In this document: in pieces, positions 54,428 to 63,879 of the stretch
How positions within the stretch are numbered: position 1 is the stretch's first letter
How the letters are laid out: each line of letters begins with the position of its first letter
From: Ensifer canadensis
GTDB taxonomy: Bacteria; Pseudomonadota; Alphaproteobacteria; Rhizobiales; Rhizobiaceae
Direction: 5' to 3'
Assembly (NCBI RefSeq): GCF_017488845.2
Contig: NZ_CP083370.1
Span: 1 to 64,000 of the forward strand
Length of the DNA stretch: 64,000 bases
The notes under the pieces: model-generated
Told to the model about the DNA's origin: nothing
The model's input: only the letters and a program-made list of their open reading frames with translations
Databases searched by the model: none
Program-made: the position numbers and the translations under genes

Positions 54428-54685
54428 TCAATGCAGGCTGACGGTCTTCAGATCGTCTTCTGCAGCCTTGTAGAAGGTGCTGGAGCGGTTGTCGGTCAAA
54501 AGGATCGGCGTGCCGTCCGCACCGAACAGGGCCCACAGATCGATGCCCGGTCCCATTTCAGGCGCTTCCGGGAAGCAGCGGGAAACCTCTTCCGAACGCA
54601 TCTTTCTGATATAGCCGACTTCGCCCTCTCCCAGATGTGCGAGGTCGTTTTTTGACAATGACGAGGTGATGGCTTTCAGTCCCAT
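54428..54685 (-). CDS. DUF1150-family protein
   Basis: A small 85-residue protein of the DUF1150 family, found almost only in alphaproteobacteria. It has VGYIRKMRSEEV in the first half and LWALFGADGTPILLTDNRSSTFY in the second. Function unknown. It lies 47 bases downstream of hsp20 on the same strand; this pairing recurs in rhizobia and suggests heat-shock co-expression. Confidence 0.88.
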   Translation of the reverse strand: MGLKAITSSLSKNDLAHLGEGEVGYIRKMRSEEVSRCFPEAPEMGPGIDLWALFGADGTPILLTDNRSSTFYKAAEDDLKTVSLH

Positions 54686-54732
54686 GGTGGTACTCCGTGG
54701 TCGCCGGCCAGGGGAAAATCCCGCCGGTTATC

Positions 54733-55164
54733 CTACTCTGGGACTGAAATGTTAATTTTCTTTACCATACGCACCGGTTCCGGACGAACGAGATCGACCG
54801 AGAGCAGGCCGTTGCGCAATTCCGCGCCAAGCACCTTCATGCCGTCGGCAAGCACGAATGTGCGTTGGAACTGCCGGGCGGCAATGCCGCGGTGCAGGTA
54901 ATCGCGATCGCCGGTGTCGATCTGACGGCCGCGAATGACGAGCTGGTTTTCCTCGGTCGTGACGTCGAGATCTTCTTCGGAAAAGCCGGCGACGGCGAGC
55001 GTGATGCGCAATCGCTCTGGCGCATCGACCGAATCGTCGCCGCGGATGCGCTCGATATTGTAGGGCGGGTAGCCGTCATTTCCCTTGGCGATACGCTCAA
55101 GGGTCTTTTCCATTGTGTCGAAACCCAGCAGGAGTGGGCTCGTGAAAGGCGTAATTCTGCTCAT
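54733..55164 (-). CDS. Small heat-shock protein, Hsp20/alpha-crystallin (IbpA type)
   Basis: A 143-residue holdase chaperone that binds unfolding proteins. The alpha-crystallin domain spans about 35-125 (YNIERIRGDDS, LRITLAVAGFSEEDLDVTTEENQLVIRG split by normal variation, HRGIAARQFQRTF) and ends with a short C-terminal tail. AAGGA precedes the ATG at 55164; the open frame begins at an unlikely TTG at 55170. An RpoH-like promoter lies 63 bases upstream. DUF1150 follows. Confidence 0.92.
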   Translation of the reverse strand: MSRITPFTSPLLLGFDTMEKTLERIAKGNDGYPPYNIERIRGDDSVDAPERLRITLAVAGFSEEDLDVTTEENQLVIRGRQIDTGDRDYLHRGIAARQFQRTFVLADGMKVLGAELRNGLLSVDLVRPEPVRMVKKINISVPE

Positions 55165-55226
55165 TCCCAAGTCCTTGTAAGATCAAGCGACCATTCTGCG
55201 GACCTGCCAAGCAGCATCCCCTTCCA

Positions 55227-55255
55227 ATATGGTAGCTGTGCGCAATGAGCGCAAG
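55227..55255 (-). promoter_or_regulatory. Putative RpoH-type promoter of hsp20
   Basis: On the minus strand: CTTGCG (55250-55255), a 17-base spacer, CCATAT (55227-55232). The -10 matches the rhizobial RpoH consensus CTTGAA-N16/17-CCATAT perfectly and the -35 in four of six bases. It is upstream of a small heat-shock gene, which makes it credible. Confidence 0.55.
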
Positions 55256-55322
55256 CCGCTTGCCTCCGGCGTGCACGCAAATCATAGTCCGCAGCGCGAG
55301 AATCCGAAGGAGGAACACAAGC

Positions 55323-56267
55323 GTGCCTGTGCCGAGAAAAATAATCATAGACACTGATCCCGGGCAGGACGATGCCGCCGCCATCATGCTCGCTTTCGGC
55401 AGTCCGGAAGAAATCGATATCCTGGGGATCACGACGGTCGCCGGCAACGTTCCTCTGGCCATGACCGCGCGCAATGCCCGCATCATCTGCGAACTGTGCG
55501 ACAGGACCAAAGTCAAGGTCTTCGCCGGCGCCGACCGGCCGATCGCCCGTCCGCTCGTCACTGCCGAGCATGTGCACGGCAAGACCGGTCTCGACGGACC
55601 TGTTCTCGACGAGCCGAAGATGGCGCTTCAGGCCCAGCATGGCGTCGACTTCATCATCGACACGTTGCGCGCTGAAGCACCTGGCACGGTCACGCTCTGC
55701 ACGCTCGGTCCGCTGACCAACGTCGCGCTTGCCCTTCAGAAGGCGCCGGACATTGCACCGCGGGTGCGCGAACTGGTGATGATGGGCGGCGGCTTCTTTG
55801 AGGGTGGCAACATCACGCCGGCGGCCGAATTCAACATCTATGTCGATCCGGAAGCGGCCGACATCGTCTTCCGTTCGGGTATTCCGATCGTGATGATGCC
55901 GCTCGACGTCACCCACCGGGTGCTGACGCACAAGGCGCGCGTGGCGAAGATCCGTGAGATCGGCAGCGCACCGGCGATCGCCATGGCGGAAATGCTGGAA
56001 TTCTTCGAGCGGTTCGACATCGAAAAGTACGGCACCGACGGCGGCCCGCTGCATGATCCGACCGTCATCGCCTACCTCCTGCGGCCGGAGCTTTTCACCG
56101 GTCGTGACTGCAATGTCGAGATCGAAGTTCAGTCGCCGCTGACATCAGGCATGACCGTGGTCGACTGGTGGCAGGTCACGGGCCGCACGCACAATGCCAA
56201 GGTCATGCGTCATATCGACGATCAGGGTTTCTTCGACCTGTTGACAGAGCGGCTGGCGCGCATCTGA
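55323..56267 (+). CDS. Nucleoside hydrolase (IUNH family)
   Basis: It hydrolyses ribonucleosides to base and ribose. The 314-residue product carries the calcium-binding signature DTDPGQDDAAA at 10-20, LCTLGPLTNVALAL, and GGNITPAAEFNIYVDPEAA with the active-site Asn/Asp set. The start is GTG at 55323, preceded by AAGGAGG at good spacing; the frame is open to 55245, but that would include the hsp20 promoter. Ribokinase at 59240 could use the ribose released. Confidence 0.93.
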   Translation: MPVPRKIIIDTDPGQDDAAAIMLAFGSPEEIDILGITTVAGNVPLAMTARNARIICELCDRTKVKVFAGADRPIARPLVTAEHVHGKTGLDGPVLDEPKMALQAQHGVDFIIDTLRAEAPGTVTLCTLGPLTNVALALQKAPDIAPRVRELVMMGGGFFEGGNITPAAEFNIYVDPEAADIVFRSGIPIVMMPLDVTHRVLTHKARVAKIREIGSAPAIAMAEMLEFFERFDIEKYGTDGGPLHDPTVIAYLLRPELFTGRDCNVEIEVQSPLTSGMTVVDWWQVTGRTHNAKVMRHIDDQGFFDLLTERLARI

Positions 56268-56294
56268 TCGCCGCGAGCCAAAACCACAAAAGAA

Positions 56295-56323
56295 AACGCC
56301 GCCCCGAGAGGCGCCGTTTTTTT
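56295..56323. terminator. Bidirectional intrinsic terminator
   Basis: AACG-C-CGCC / GGCG-C-CGTT with one mismatch is followed by seven T on the plus strand. The reverse strand has CGTTTTCTTTT after the stem. It serves the nucleoside hydrolase and the convergent chemoreceptor gene. Confidence 0.8.
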
Positions 56324-56341
56324 GCTTTATCGATTACTGGA

Positions 56342-58753
56342 TCAGAACTCTTCCCAATTGTCCTGTGCCAACGCGTTGGCGCCGGACGTCTGTGTCAGGA
56401 CGCGTTGGGTCGATGGCGTATAGCCGGCGCGCGCGGCACTCGGTGCCGGACGGGTGTCGCGGGCATAGGTAGGAGCCGGTGCGGGTGCCGGGCGTTCGGC
56501 CGAGCGCATGCGCTCGGCCGTACCGCGCAACATCTCCGTCGAGTTCGGCTGGGCTGCCGTCGTTCCCGAGCGCTGAGCGACGCGGAAGCGGGCGACCAGC
56601 GTGCTCAGCGAGCGTGCTTCCTCGTTGAGCGCCATGCCGGCGGCAGTGGTTTCTTCGACCATCGCGGCGTTCTGCTGGGTCACCTGGTCCATCTGGTTGA
56701 CGGCCGAGTTGATCTCCTTGAGGCCGACGGCCTGTTCGGAAGCCGAACTCGAGATCTGGCGGATGAGGCCGTTGATCTGCACCACCTGTTCGGCGATCTT
56801 TTCGAGCGCGCCGCCGGCGCGACCGACGAGGTCGACGCCTTCGCGCACCTGGCCCGCCGAGGTGTTGATCAGCGTCTTGATCTCCTTGGCAGCGTTTGCC
56901 GAGCGTTGGGCAAGCTCGCGGACTTCCTGGGCGACGACGGCGAAGCCCTTGCCGGCGTCACCGGCGCGCGCGGCTTCGACGCCGGCGTTGAGCGCCAGCA
57001 GGTTGGTCTGGAAGGCGATCTCGTCGATGACGCCGATGATGCGGCTGACCTCGTGCGACGACTGCTCGATGCCCTTCATCGCGGCAATCGCCTTCTGCAC
57101 CACTTCGCCGGACTGTCCGGCATCGCTGCTGGCCACGTCCACCGACTTGGCGGCGACCTTGGCGTTCTCGGCGCTGGCGTTGACCTGCGAGGTCAGCTCG
57201 TCGAGAGCTGCCGCCGTCTCTTCCAGGCTTGCCGCCTGCTGTTCGGTGCGGTGCGACAGATCGTTGGCGGCGCTGCTGATCTCGCTGGTGCCGTTGCCGA
57301 TGTTGACGATGGAGTGGTTGACGGTGCGGATCGTCTCTTCGAGGCTGTCCATTGTCGCGTTGAAGTCGCGCTTCAGCTGGGCATATTCACCGGGGAATTC
57401 GTCGGTGATGCGGAAGGCGAGATCGCCGGAGGAGAGGTGCGAAAGACCCTTGCCGAGGCGGGCGACGATGTCGCGCTGGAGGGCGCTGGATTCGGCCCGC
57501 TCGGTCTCGGAACGGCTACGCTCGTGTTCCGCCTGCTCGCGCTCGTGGCGGGCTTCGCCTTCGAGCCGCTTGGTGTCGGCCAGCTGGTGGCGGAAGCCTT
57601 CGAGCGCCTTTGCCACCTGGCCCGTCTCGTCGGAGCGGTCCTGGCCGGTGATCGAATTGCCGTAGTCGCCGTTGCTGAGGTTGCGGACGTCCCTGACGAG
57701 GCCTGCAAGCGGCTGCTGGACAAAACCACGGACTGCGAAGTAAAGGCCGAGCAGCACCGCGCCGAGAACGACCAGGCCCCCGATGATCATCATGTAGGTC
57801 TGGTCGCGGACCGGCGCGTTGATCGCCGTGCGCGGCACGTCGACGAGCACGATCCAGCTGGTGTTCACACCCGAAACGGCGAAGGGGTAGACAACGCGGT
57901 CGAAGGGCTCGTTGCCGTCGTAGGACAGGTTCTTGACGACGCCCGAAGTTCCCGAAGCCAGTGCCTTCTTGACGACCTCGTTGCCTTCGCCGTCATAATC
58001 CTTGAGCAAAAGCTCCGGGATCGGCGCGACCAGCCACTTGCCGGTCTGGGACAGCAGGTAGACGCGGCCGGTTTCGAACGGCTTCAGCTTGGAGAGGCCG
58101 TCCGCCAGCGAAGCGAGCGAGATGTCGACGCCAGAAACGCCGATCAGCTTGCCGTTGGACGTGACCGGATAGGCGATCGAGCTCATCGCAGTCGGGACAT
58201 CGGTGTCCTGCGCGGTATAGGGCGGGGTGATTGCGCCCTTGCCGCTCTTTGCCGCAAGGCTGTACCATTCCGCCGCGTAGTCCGCGCGGAAGGTCGAGAA
58301 CTGGATCTCGTTTTCGCGGTTTTTCGACCAGTAGGGCGCAAAGATGCCTTCCTCGTTGGCACCCAGCTCCTTGTTGTTGGCCACGTCCTCCTTGCGGCCG
58401 TCAAAGGCCTTGGGCTCTTCGGCAAACCAGCTGCCGAAGGCGAATGGGTTCTGTTCGAGATTGGCCCTGAGGATGTTGATTACACCGGCGCGTTCCATCG
58501 ATTTTTCCGCGTGGCTGCGGCCAAGGATGCCGGCCATCGAGCGCGAAGCGCTTGCCAGTTCGCCGATGCCGCCGGCGATATCAGAAGTGATGGCTTTCGC
58601 TTCGCCGGTTGCCTGGTCGAGCACCAGCGTTTCGACGCGCTCCTGTGTCTGGGAGATGAGAACGAAGTTCGAGGCGAGCAACACGAGCGCGATCGTGCCG
58701 CCTGTCACCGCGATCAGCTTGGTCGCCAGCGATTTGGCTTGGAACTTGAACAT
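56342..58753 (-). CDS. Methyl-accepting chemotaxis protein with dCache-type sensor
   Basis: A transmembrane chemoreceptor of 803 residues. A first helix (about 13-35) is followed by a periplasmic dual-Cache-like ligand domain (about 40-320), a second helix (about 322-342), a HAMP domain (about 345-395), a second HAMP-like segment (about 430-480) and the coiled-coil signalling domain (about 490-720) with its conserved hairpin tip. The Pro/Ala-rich tail ends in NWEEF at 799-803, resembling the C-terminal pentapeptide that tethers CheR and CheB. GAGGA precedes the ATG at 58753. The attractant is unknown. No che genes are nearby. Confidence 0.93.
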   Translation of the reverse strand: MFKFQAKSLATKLIAVTGGTIALVLLASNFVLISQTQERVETLVLDQATGEAKAITSDIAGGIGELASASRSMAGILGRSHAEKSMERAGVINILRANLEQNPFAFGSWFAEEPKAFDGRKEDVANNKELGANEEGIFAPYWSKNRENEIQFSTFRADYAAEWYSLAAKSGKGAITPPYTAQDTDVPTAMSSIAYPVTSNGKLIGVSGVDISLASLADGLSKLKPFETGRVYLLSQTGKWLVAPIPELLLKDYDGEGNEVVKKALASGTSGVVKNLSYDGNEPFDRVVYPFAVSGVNTSWIVLVDVPRTAINAPVRDQTYMMIIGGLVVLGAVLLGLYFAVRGFVQQPLAGLVRDVRNLSNGDYGNSITGQDRSDETGQVAKALEGFRHQLADTKRLEGEARHEREQAEHERSRSETERAESSALQRDIVARLGKGLSHLSSGDLAFRITDEFPGEYAQLKRDFNATMDSLEETIRTVNHSIVNIGNGTSEISSAANDLSHRTEQQAASLEETAAALDELTSQVNASAENAKVAAKSVDVASSDAGQSGEVVQKAIAAMKGIEQSSHEVSRIIGVIDEIAFQTNLLALNAGVEAARAGDAGKGFAVVAQEVRELAQRSANAAKEIKTLINTSAGQVREGVDLVGRAGGALEKIAEQVVQINGLIRQISSSASEQAVGLKEINSAVNQMDQVTQQNAAMVEETTAAGMALNEEARSLSTLVARFRVAQRSGTTAAQPNSTEMLRGTAERMRSAERPAPAPAPTYARDTRPAPSAARAGYTPSTQRVLTQTSGANALAQDNWEEF

Positions 58754-59134
58754 GAAATCCTCACGTGCTGGGAGGTCCGCAGGAGACAACCTGCGGCGAA
58801 CGCATTTCACAATGTGGGTGAAACTCCATCATGGAGCGCCAGATGCCGACCGGCATTAAGGAGGCTGCCCATTCCTTGGGGAACCGGCTTTCTCATGGTC
58901 TTGAATAGCCGAGCAAATCTTAAGATTGGGCCAACGCAACGGCCAATTCATGCGCCGCTCATGGAGAATTTCCGCGCAAAGTTTTACCTCCGCGACAAAG
59001 ACTGTCCGGATTGCGCAAAGGCTGTCGAAGAGTGATTTTCAGGGTCGTTGCCCGCTGAAAGGGCGCTTTCGGCACAGCAGGAACGGAAAGCCTCGCCGTT
59101 CAAACCAGGTCGCGCGACGGGCGTCAAAGTCTGC

Positions 59135-59196
59135 CCGGAAAAGTGTGCAGCTATTTGCGATAACGACATCGGCAAAAGCGAGAGCTTTGAAGTGCG
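59135..59196. repeat. Palindromic intergenic repeat, copy D (reverse orientation)
   Basis: It contains GGAAAAGTGTGCAGC, TTGCGATAACGACATC and AAAAGCGAGAGCTTTG, the reverse complement order of copy C. It lies in the 486-base gap 58754-59239 between the chemoreceptor and ribokinase genes. I see no protein or RNA gene in that gap; the rest should hold the chemoreceptor promoter. Confidence 0.65.
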
Positions 59197-59224
59197 GCAA
59201 TCGAACGATCGCAACGCACTTCAA
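59187..59224 (-). terminator. Inverted repeat downstream of ribokinase
   Basis: Perfect arms TTGAAGTGCG (59187-59196) and CGCACTTCAA (59215-59224) with an 18-base loop, 15 bases beyond the ribokinase stop on the minus strand. It has no T-run but is well placed as a 3'-end structure. Confidence 0.5.
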
Positions 59225-59239
59225 GATCGGATCAGGCCC

Positions 59240-60139
59240 TTAGATGCGCGGCTCGACTTCCGAGGCAAGCGGGATCGAGGGCTGGGCGCCGCGCTTCAGG
59301 CAGGCGAGTGAACCCGCCACCGCGGCGCGTCGGAGCGCGTCGGGAAATGCGAGCTTCTCGTCGAGGCTTGCAGCCAGGTAACCGCAGAACGTATCGCCGG
59401 CACCGACGGTATCGACCGGGTCGATCTTTAGGCCGCGGGCGCGATGGACCTCGCCTTCGTGCACGGCGATGACGCCTTCCGCGCCCAGCGTGACGATGAC
59501 TGTGTGGCCGGTTTCGGCGTGCAGCTTTCTCATTGCCTCTTCGCGTTCGTGACCTTCGATCCCGGTCTTGCCGGCCAAAAGTTCGAACTCCGTCTCGTTG
59601 GCGATGACGATATCGGCCAGCCGGCCGAGGCGGGCCGCTTCCGGGGTCAGGGGCGCGATATTGATGACGGAGCGAATGCCCTTGCGCCGGGCTTCCGAGA
59701 GCGCCTTTTCCACCGACGCTGCCGGTATCTCCAGCTGCAGCATCAGGGTGTCGCCGGCGTTCAGGCCACCAACGGCGGCAACTGCATCGGCTTCGTTGAC
59801 CGTTGCGTTGGCGCTGGCAACGACGACAATGACATTCTCGCCTTCACCGCCGACGAGGATATGGGCCGTGCCCGTCGGCTCCTCGACGGTTTTGGTCAAG
59901 GACAGGTCGGCGCCGGCCTCCCGCAGCAATTCGAGCGCGCCGTCGGCAAAGCTGTCCGAGCCGACGGCGCCGGCCATGTGAACGATGGCGCCGGCACGCC
60001 GTGCGGCCAGCGCCTGATTGGCGCCCTTGCCACCGGCGGCAGTCGAAAAGCCCGAGCCGGCAACGGTTTCGCCCGGCTTCGGCAGACGCGCGGTCGTGGC
60101 GATCAGGTCCATATTGATGGACCCAAAAACAGTGATCAT
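59240..60139 (-). CDS. rbsK: Ribokinase (PfkB family)
   Basis: It phosphorylates D-ribose to ribose 5-phosphate. The 299-residue product has the first PfkB motif GGKGAN at 36-41 and the second, DTVGAGDTF, with catalytic Asp249 in GAGD (246-249). The start MITVFGSINMDLI at 60139 is standard; the frame is open upstream to 60355, but that overlaps rmuC. No ribose transporter genes are present. It may salvage ribose from the nucleoside hydrolase at 55323. Confidence 0.9.
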   Translation of the reverse strand: MITVFGSINMDLIATTARLPKPGETVAGSGFSTAAGGKGANQALAARRAGAIVHMAGAVGSDSFADGALELLREAGADLSLTKTVEEPTGTAHILVGGEGENVIVVVASANATVNEADAVAAVGGLNAGDTLMLQLEIPAASVEKALSEARRKGIRSVINIAPLTPEAARLGRLADIVIANETEFELLAGKTGIEGHEREEAMRKLHAETGHTVIVTLGAEGVIAVHEGEVHRARGLKIDPVDTVGAGDTFCGYLAASLDEKLAFPDALRRAAVAGSLACLKRGAQPSIPLASEVEPRI

Positions 60140-60191
60140 GTGAAGATGTCCCGTCGAATTGCTGATTTTGGCCGGAGAGTGCCCGAGACCG

Positions 60192-61382
60192 TCAGTCCTC
60201 GTCAACCACCCTGAGGCGCAATTGCCCGACGCGATTGTCGACGGCATGGCGCGGTTCTTCCGGTCGTGCCGCACCTTCCGCCTCAAGTTCCAGCGCTTCG
60301 ATCTTGGCGCCGCGGCGGGAAAGCTTGCCCGAGGAGATGAGGATCTCTTCGACATCCTTCTGGCTCATGGCGAAGTGACCCTGCAGCTTGCGGACCCGTT
60401 CGTCGAGGCGCGTCAAGTCCTCCATCAGCCGCCCCACTTCCCCCTGGATGAGATGCGCCTGCTCGCGCATGCGGGCGTCACGGAGGATCGACTGGATCAC
60501 CTGGATCGACAGGAGCAGCAGCGACGGCGAGACGATGACGATCCGCTGGCGATGCGCCTTCTGGACGATCGCTTCGAAATGCTCGTGGATTTCAGCGAAG
60601 ATCGATTCCGAGGGAACGAAGAGGAAAGCCGTCTCCTGCGTCTCGCCGGGGATCAGGTACTTGCTGGCGATATCGCGGACATGCACCTCCATGTCGCGGC
60701 GGAACAGTTGCACCATCTGTTGCCGGCGCTCAGGCGTTGCAGCGTCCCGCATGCCGTTCCAGGCCTCCAGCGGAAACTTCGCGTCAATCACCAGCGGCGG
60801 TTGGTCGTTCGGCATGCGGATGGTGCAGTCCGGCCGGGCGCCGTTGGAAAGCGTCGTCTGGAAGGCAAAGGCGCCCATCGGCAGGCCGTCGGCGACGATC
60901 GTTTCCATACGCGACTGGCCGAAGGCGCCGCGTGTCTGCTTGTTCGAAAGGATGGCCTGCAGCCCGGCCATGTCCTTGGCCAGCGACTGGATGTTGTTCT
61001 GGGCGGTGTCGATCACTGCCAGGCGCTCCTGCAATCGCCGCAGGTTTTCGTGCGTCGCCTTGGTCTGCTCGCTGATCGAGGCGCCGATCCGGTGCGTCAT
61101 GCCATCGATCCGCTGGCTCAGCGTCTGGTTCAGTTCCGCCTGGCGGCTGCCGAACACGTCGGCCATTGCCGCGATGCGGCCCTGCATTTCCGTCTGCGCT
61201 GCCAGCAGCATGGCCATCTGCTCGTGACGCTCGTCGTCGCCCGCCCGCCGCCGCCGCGAAACGGTCATCACCACGAAGCCAATCGCCAGCACGGCCAGAA
61301 CCATGCAGAGATGGGCGACAGTGACCGGCACGGTGCCGATGAGAAAAACAGGCTGGTCAAACGAAATTGGCGCAGGTTCCAT
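60192..61382 (-). CDS. rmuC: DNA recombination protein RmuC
   Basis: RmuC limits inversions at short inverted repeats and has a nuclease-like fold. The 396-residue product has an N-terminal membrane helix (about 19-40), a coiled-coil (about 48-140), and the RmuC core with VIDAKFPLEAWNGM, ASKYLIPGETQETAFLFVPSE split by normal variation, and VSPSLLLLSIQVIQSI. It is divergent from def, with a 151-base gap. Confidence 0.92.
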   Translation of the reverse strand: MEPAPISFDQPVFLIGTVPVTVAHLCMVLAVLAIGFVVMTVSRRRRAGDDERHEQMAMLLAAQTEMQGRIAAMADVFGSRQAELNQTLSQRIDGMTHRIGASISEQTKATHENLRRLQERLAVIDTAQNNIQSLAKDMAGLQAILSNKQTRGAFGQSRMETIVADGLPMGAFAFQTTLSNGARPDCTIRMPNDQPPLVIDAKFPLEAWNGMRDAATPERRQQMVQLFRRDMEVHVRDIASKYLIPGETQETAFLFVPSESIFAEIHEHFEAIVQKAHRQRIVIVSPSLLLLSIQVIQSILRDARMREQAHLIQGEVGRLMEDLTRLDERVRKLQGHFAMSQKDVEEILISSGKLSRRGAKIEALELEAEGAARPEEPRHAVDNRVGQLRLRVVDED

Positions 61383-61533
61383 GCGGCAAGCCTAACAGAT
61401 TCTTTTTTGAAGACCAGATCAAAACGAGAACATTTACCCGGCGCGGTTAACGGGAGACGACATTGCCGCGATGCCCGTAGCGTGCGCGCCAATTTTCTTG
61501 CACCCGGATGGAAAGATCGGTTATGGGAGCGAT

Positions 61534-62058
61534 ATGACGATCAAGCCGCTTATCATCCTTCCCGATCCTGTTCTGCGTCAGGTCTCGACCCCGATCGAAA
61601 CCATCGATGCCGACATCCGTCGCCTGGCCGACGATATGCTCGAGACGATGTATGACGCCCCGGGTATCGGGCTCGCCGCCATCCAGATCGGCGTGGCGAA
61701 ACGCATGCTGGTTCTCGACGTCTCCAAGGAAGGCGACGAGAAGACCCCGCACGTTTTCATCAATCCCGAAATCGTCGCTTCGTCCGACGCGTTCTCGGTC
61801 TATGAAGAAGGCTGCCTCTCCATTCCGGATTATTATGCCGAGGTGGAGCGTCCGGCGGAGGTCACCGTCAAGCACCTCGACCGTGACGGCAAGGAACAGA
61901 TCGTCAAGGCCGACGGCCTGCTGGCGACCTGCCTGCAGCATGAGATCGATCACTTGAACGGCGTGCTGTTCATTGACCACATCTCCAAGCTCAAGCGGGA
62001 CATGGTGATCCGCAGGTTCACCAAGGCTGCAAAGACCCGCGGCGCCAAGGCGATCTGA
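61534..62058 (+). CDS. def: Peptide deformylase
   Basis: It removes the formyl group from nascent proteins. The 174-residue product has all three motifs: [10 protein letters not shown] (44-53), EGCLSIP with metal ligand Cys94, and HEIDHL with His136, Glu137 and His140. GGGAG precedes the ATG at 61534; the in-frame ATG at 61471 adds 21 unrelated residues. It heads the def-fmt-truA series. Confidence 0.97.
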   Translation: MTIKPLIILPDPVLRQVSTPIETIDADIRRLADDMLETMYDAPGIGLAAIQIGVAKRMLVLDVSKEGDEKTPHVFINPEIVASSDAFSVYEEGCLSIPDYYAEVERPAEVTVKHLDRDGKEQIVKADGLLATCLQHEIDHLNGVLFIDHISKLKRDMVIRRFTKAAKTRGAKAI

Positions 62059-62066
62059 TCCCGAGG

Positions 62067-62091
62067 AAAGCGCCCGCAGGGCGCTTTGTCG
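62067..62091 (+). terminator. Hairpin between def and fmt
   Basis: Nine-base arms AAAGCGCCC and GGGCGCTTT with a GCA loop, eight bases after the def stop. Only a short T stretch within the arm follows, so it may only attenuate read-through to fmt. Confidence 0.55.
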
Positions 62092-62162
62092 TTGAGGGGC
62101 TTGATTTGAGGCGCGTAAACCCGTTTGAAGGGGCCTGATTTCAAACGGTCGGAGTATCCGCC

Positions 62163-63098
62163 TTGTCGCTTCGCATCATCTTCATGGGAACGCCGGAATT
62201 TTCCGTACCGACGCTTGCCGCACTCGCAGGGGCAGGTCACGAGATCGTTGCCGTCTATACCCAGCCGCCGCGGCCCGGCGGACGGCGCGGGCTCGACCTG
62301 CAGAAGTCGCCGGTGCACCAGGCGGCCGAGCTGCTCGGCGTTCCCGTGCTCACGCCCGTCAACTTCAAGGACGAAGCCGATCGCCAGACCTTCCGTGATT
62401 TCAATGCTGACGTTGCCGTTGTCGTCGCCTATGGCCTGCTGTTGCCGGAAGCGATCCTGACCGGAACGCGGCTCGGCTGCTATAATGGCCATGCCTCGCT
62501 CTTGCCGCGCTGGCGTGGTGCGGCTCCCATCCAGCGTGCCATCATGGCCGGCGACCATGAGACCGGCATGATGGTGATGAAGATGGACAAGGGGTTGGAC
62601 ACAGGCCCGGTCGCGCTCACCAAGGCGGTGCAGATCGGCGAGACGATGACGGCGGGCGAGCTGCATGACCGGCTGATGCAGGTCGGCGCTAACCTGATGA
62701 AGGAAGCGATCGGCAAGCTTGAGGCCGATGACCTGCCACTGACCGAGCAGGCGGGCGAGGGCGTCGTCTACGCCGCCAAGATCAGCAAGGCCGAGACTCG
62801 CATCGATTTTGCGAGGACCGCGCGCGAAGTGCACGACCATATTCGCGGCCTGTCGCCTTTTCCCGGCGCCTGGTTTGAGCTCGAGATCGCCGGCAAGCCG
62901 GAGCGCATCAAGGTTTTGAACTCCGAGCGCGTGACGGCGGCAGGAACCGCCGGAACGGTGCTCGACGACACTCTCACCATTGCCTGCAGCGACGGTGCCG
63001 TGCGGCCGACGCGGCTGCAGCGGGCAGGCGGCAAGGCTCTCAGTGTTGCCGATTTCCTGCGCGGTACGCCCATCGCCGCCGGCACGAGGGTCGGCTGA
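62163..63098 (+). CDS. fmt: Methionyl-tRNA formyltransferase
   Basis: It formylates initiator Met-tRNA using 10-formyl-tetrahydrofolate. The 311-residue product has [18 protein letters not shown] at the start and the active-site [19 protein letters not shown]. The C-terminal OB-fold domain covers about 205-305. The start is TTG at 62163 with CGGAG upstream. It overlaps truA by one base (TGATG). Confidence 0.96.
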   Translation: MSLRIIFMGTPEFSVPTLAALAGAGHEIVAVYTQPPRPGGRRGLDLQKSPVHQAAELLGVPVLTPVNFKDEADRQTFRDFNADVAVVVAYGLLLPEAILTGTRLGCYNGHASLLPRWRGAAPIQRAIMAGDHETGMMVMKMDKGLDTGPVALTKAVQIGETMTAGELHDRLMQVGANLMKEAIGKLEADDLPLTEQAGEGVVYAAKISKAETRIDFARTAREVHDHIRGLSPFPGAWFELEIAGKPERIKVLNSERVTAAGTAGTVLDDTLTIACSDGAVRPTRLQRAGGKALSVADFLRGTPIAAGTRVG

Positions 63099-63841
63099 TG
63101 CCGCGCTTTCGACTGATCGTCGAATATGACGGCTCCAACTATGTCGGCTGGCAGCGCCAGGACAACGGCGCTTCCGTCCAGGGCGCGATCGAAAAAGCGA
63201 TCCTGTCCTTGACCGGCGAAACCGTCTCGATCCGCGGTGCCGGGCGGACCGATTCCGGCGTTCATGCCGTCGGGCAGGTGGCGCATGCGGACCTGACGCG
63301 CGAGTGGAAACCTCACACGCTGCGCAATGCGCTGAACGCGCATCTGGGCATGGCCGGCGAGGGCGTCTCGATCCTCGACGCCCAGGAAGTCACAGACGCC
63401 TTCGACGCACGGTTTTCGGCGCTGCGCCGGCATTATCTCTACCGCATCATCTGCCGTCCGTCGCGGCTGGCGCTGGAGGCGAAGCGTGCCTGGTGGGTGA
63501 CGAAGCCGCTCGATCACGAGGCGATGCATGAAGGCGCGCAACGGCTCGTCGGCCACCACGACTTCACCACCTTCCGCTCCGTCCATTGCCAGGCGACAAG
63601 CCCGATGCGCACGCTCGACCGGCTGGATGTCTCTCGCACCGGCAATCTGATCGAAATTCGCGCCACGGCGCAGAGCTTCCTGCACAATCAGATCCGTTCC
63701 TTCGCCGGCTCGCTGAAGCTGGTTGGCGAAGGCAAATGGACGCCGGACGAGCTGCAGGCGGCACTCGAAGCGCGCGACCGCAAGGCCTGCGGTCCGGTGG
63801 CGCCGCCCGACGGGCTTTATTTCATGCAGGTCGATTACTGA
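63098..63841 (+). CDS. truA: tRNA pseudouridine(38-40) synthase TruA
   Basis: TruA makes pseudouridine at positions 38-40 in the anticodon arm. The 247-residue product has the catalytic Asp52 in [32 protein letters not shown], and [13 protein letters not shown]. Its start overlaps the fmt stop, so it is translationally coupled. Confidence 0.96.
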   Translation: MPRFRLIVEYDGSNYVGWQRQDNGASVQGAIEKAILSLTGETVSIRGAGRTDSGVHAVGQVAHADLTREWKPHTLRNALNAHLGMAGEGVSILDAQEVTDAFDARFSALRRHYLYRIICRPSRLALEAKRAWWVTKPLDHEAMHEGAQRLVGHHDFTTFRSVHCQATSPMRTLDRLDVSRTGNLIEIRATAQSFLHNQIRSFAGSLKLVGEGKWTPDELQAALEARDRKACGPVAPPDGLYFMQVDY

Positions 63842-63879
63842 GGAAGGTAACGTCGCGCTCAGATGGCGCGTGACGTCTG

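Noticed and set aside
55165..55226. ROSE-type RNA thermometer before hsp20
   Set aside because: The leader does not show the typical anti-Shine-Dalgarno pairing or multi-hairpin layout.
56168..59035. Long plus-strand open frame (955 codons) opposite the chemoreceptor gene
   Set aside because: Antisense to a clear chemoreceptor; low-complexity Arg/Ala/Asp/Gly composition with no domain.
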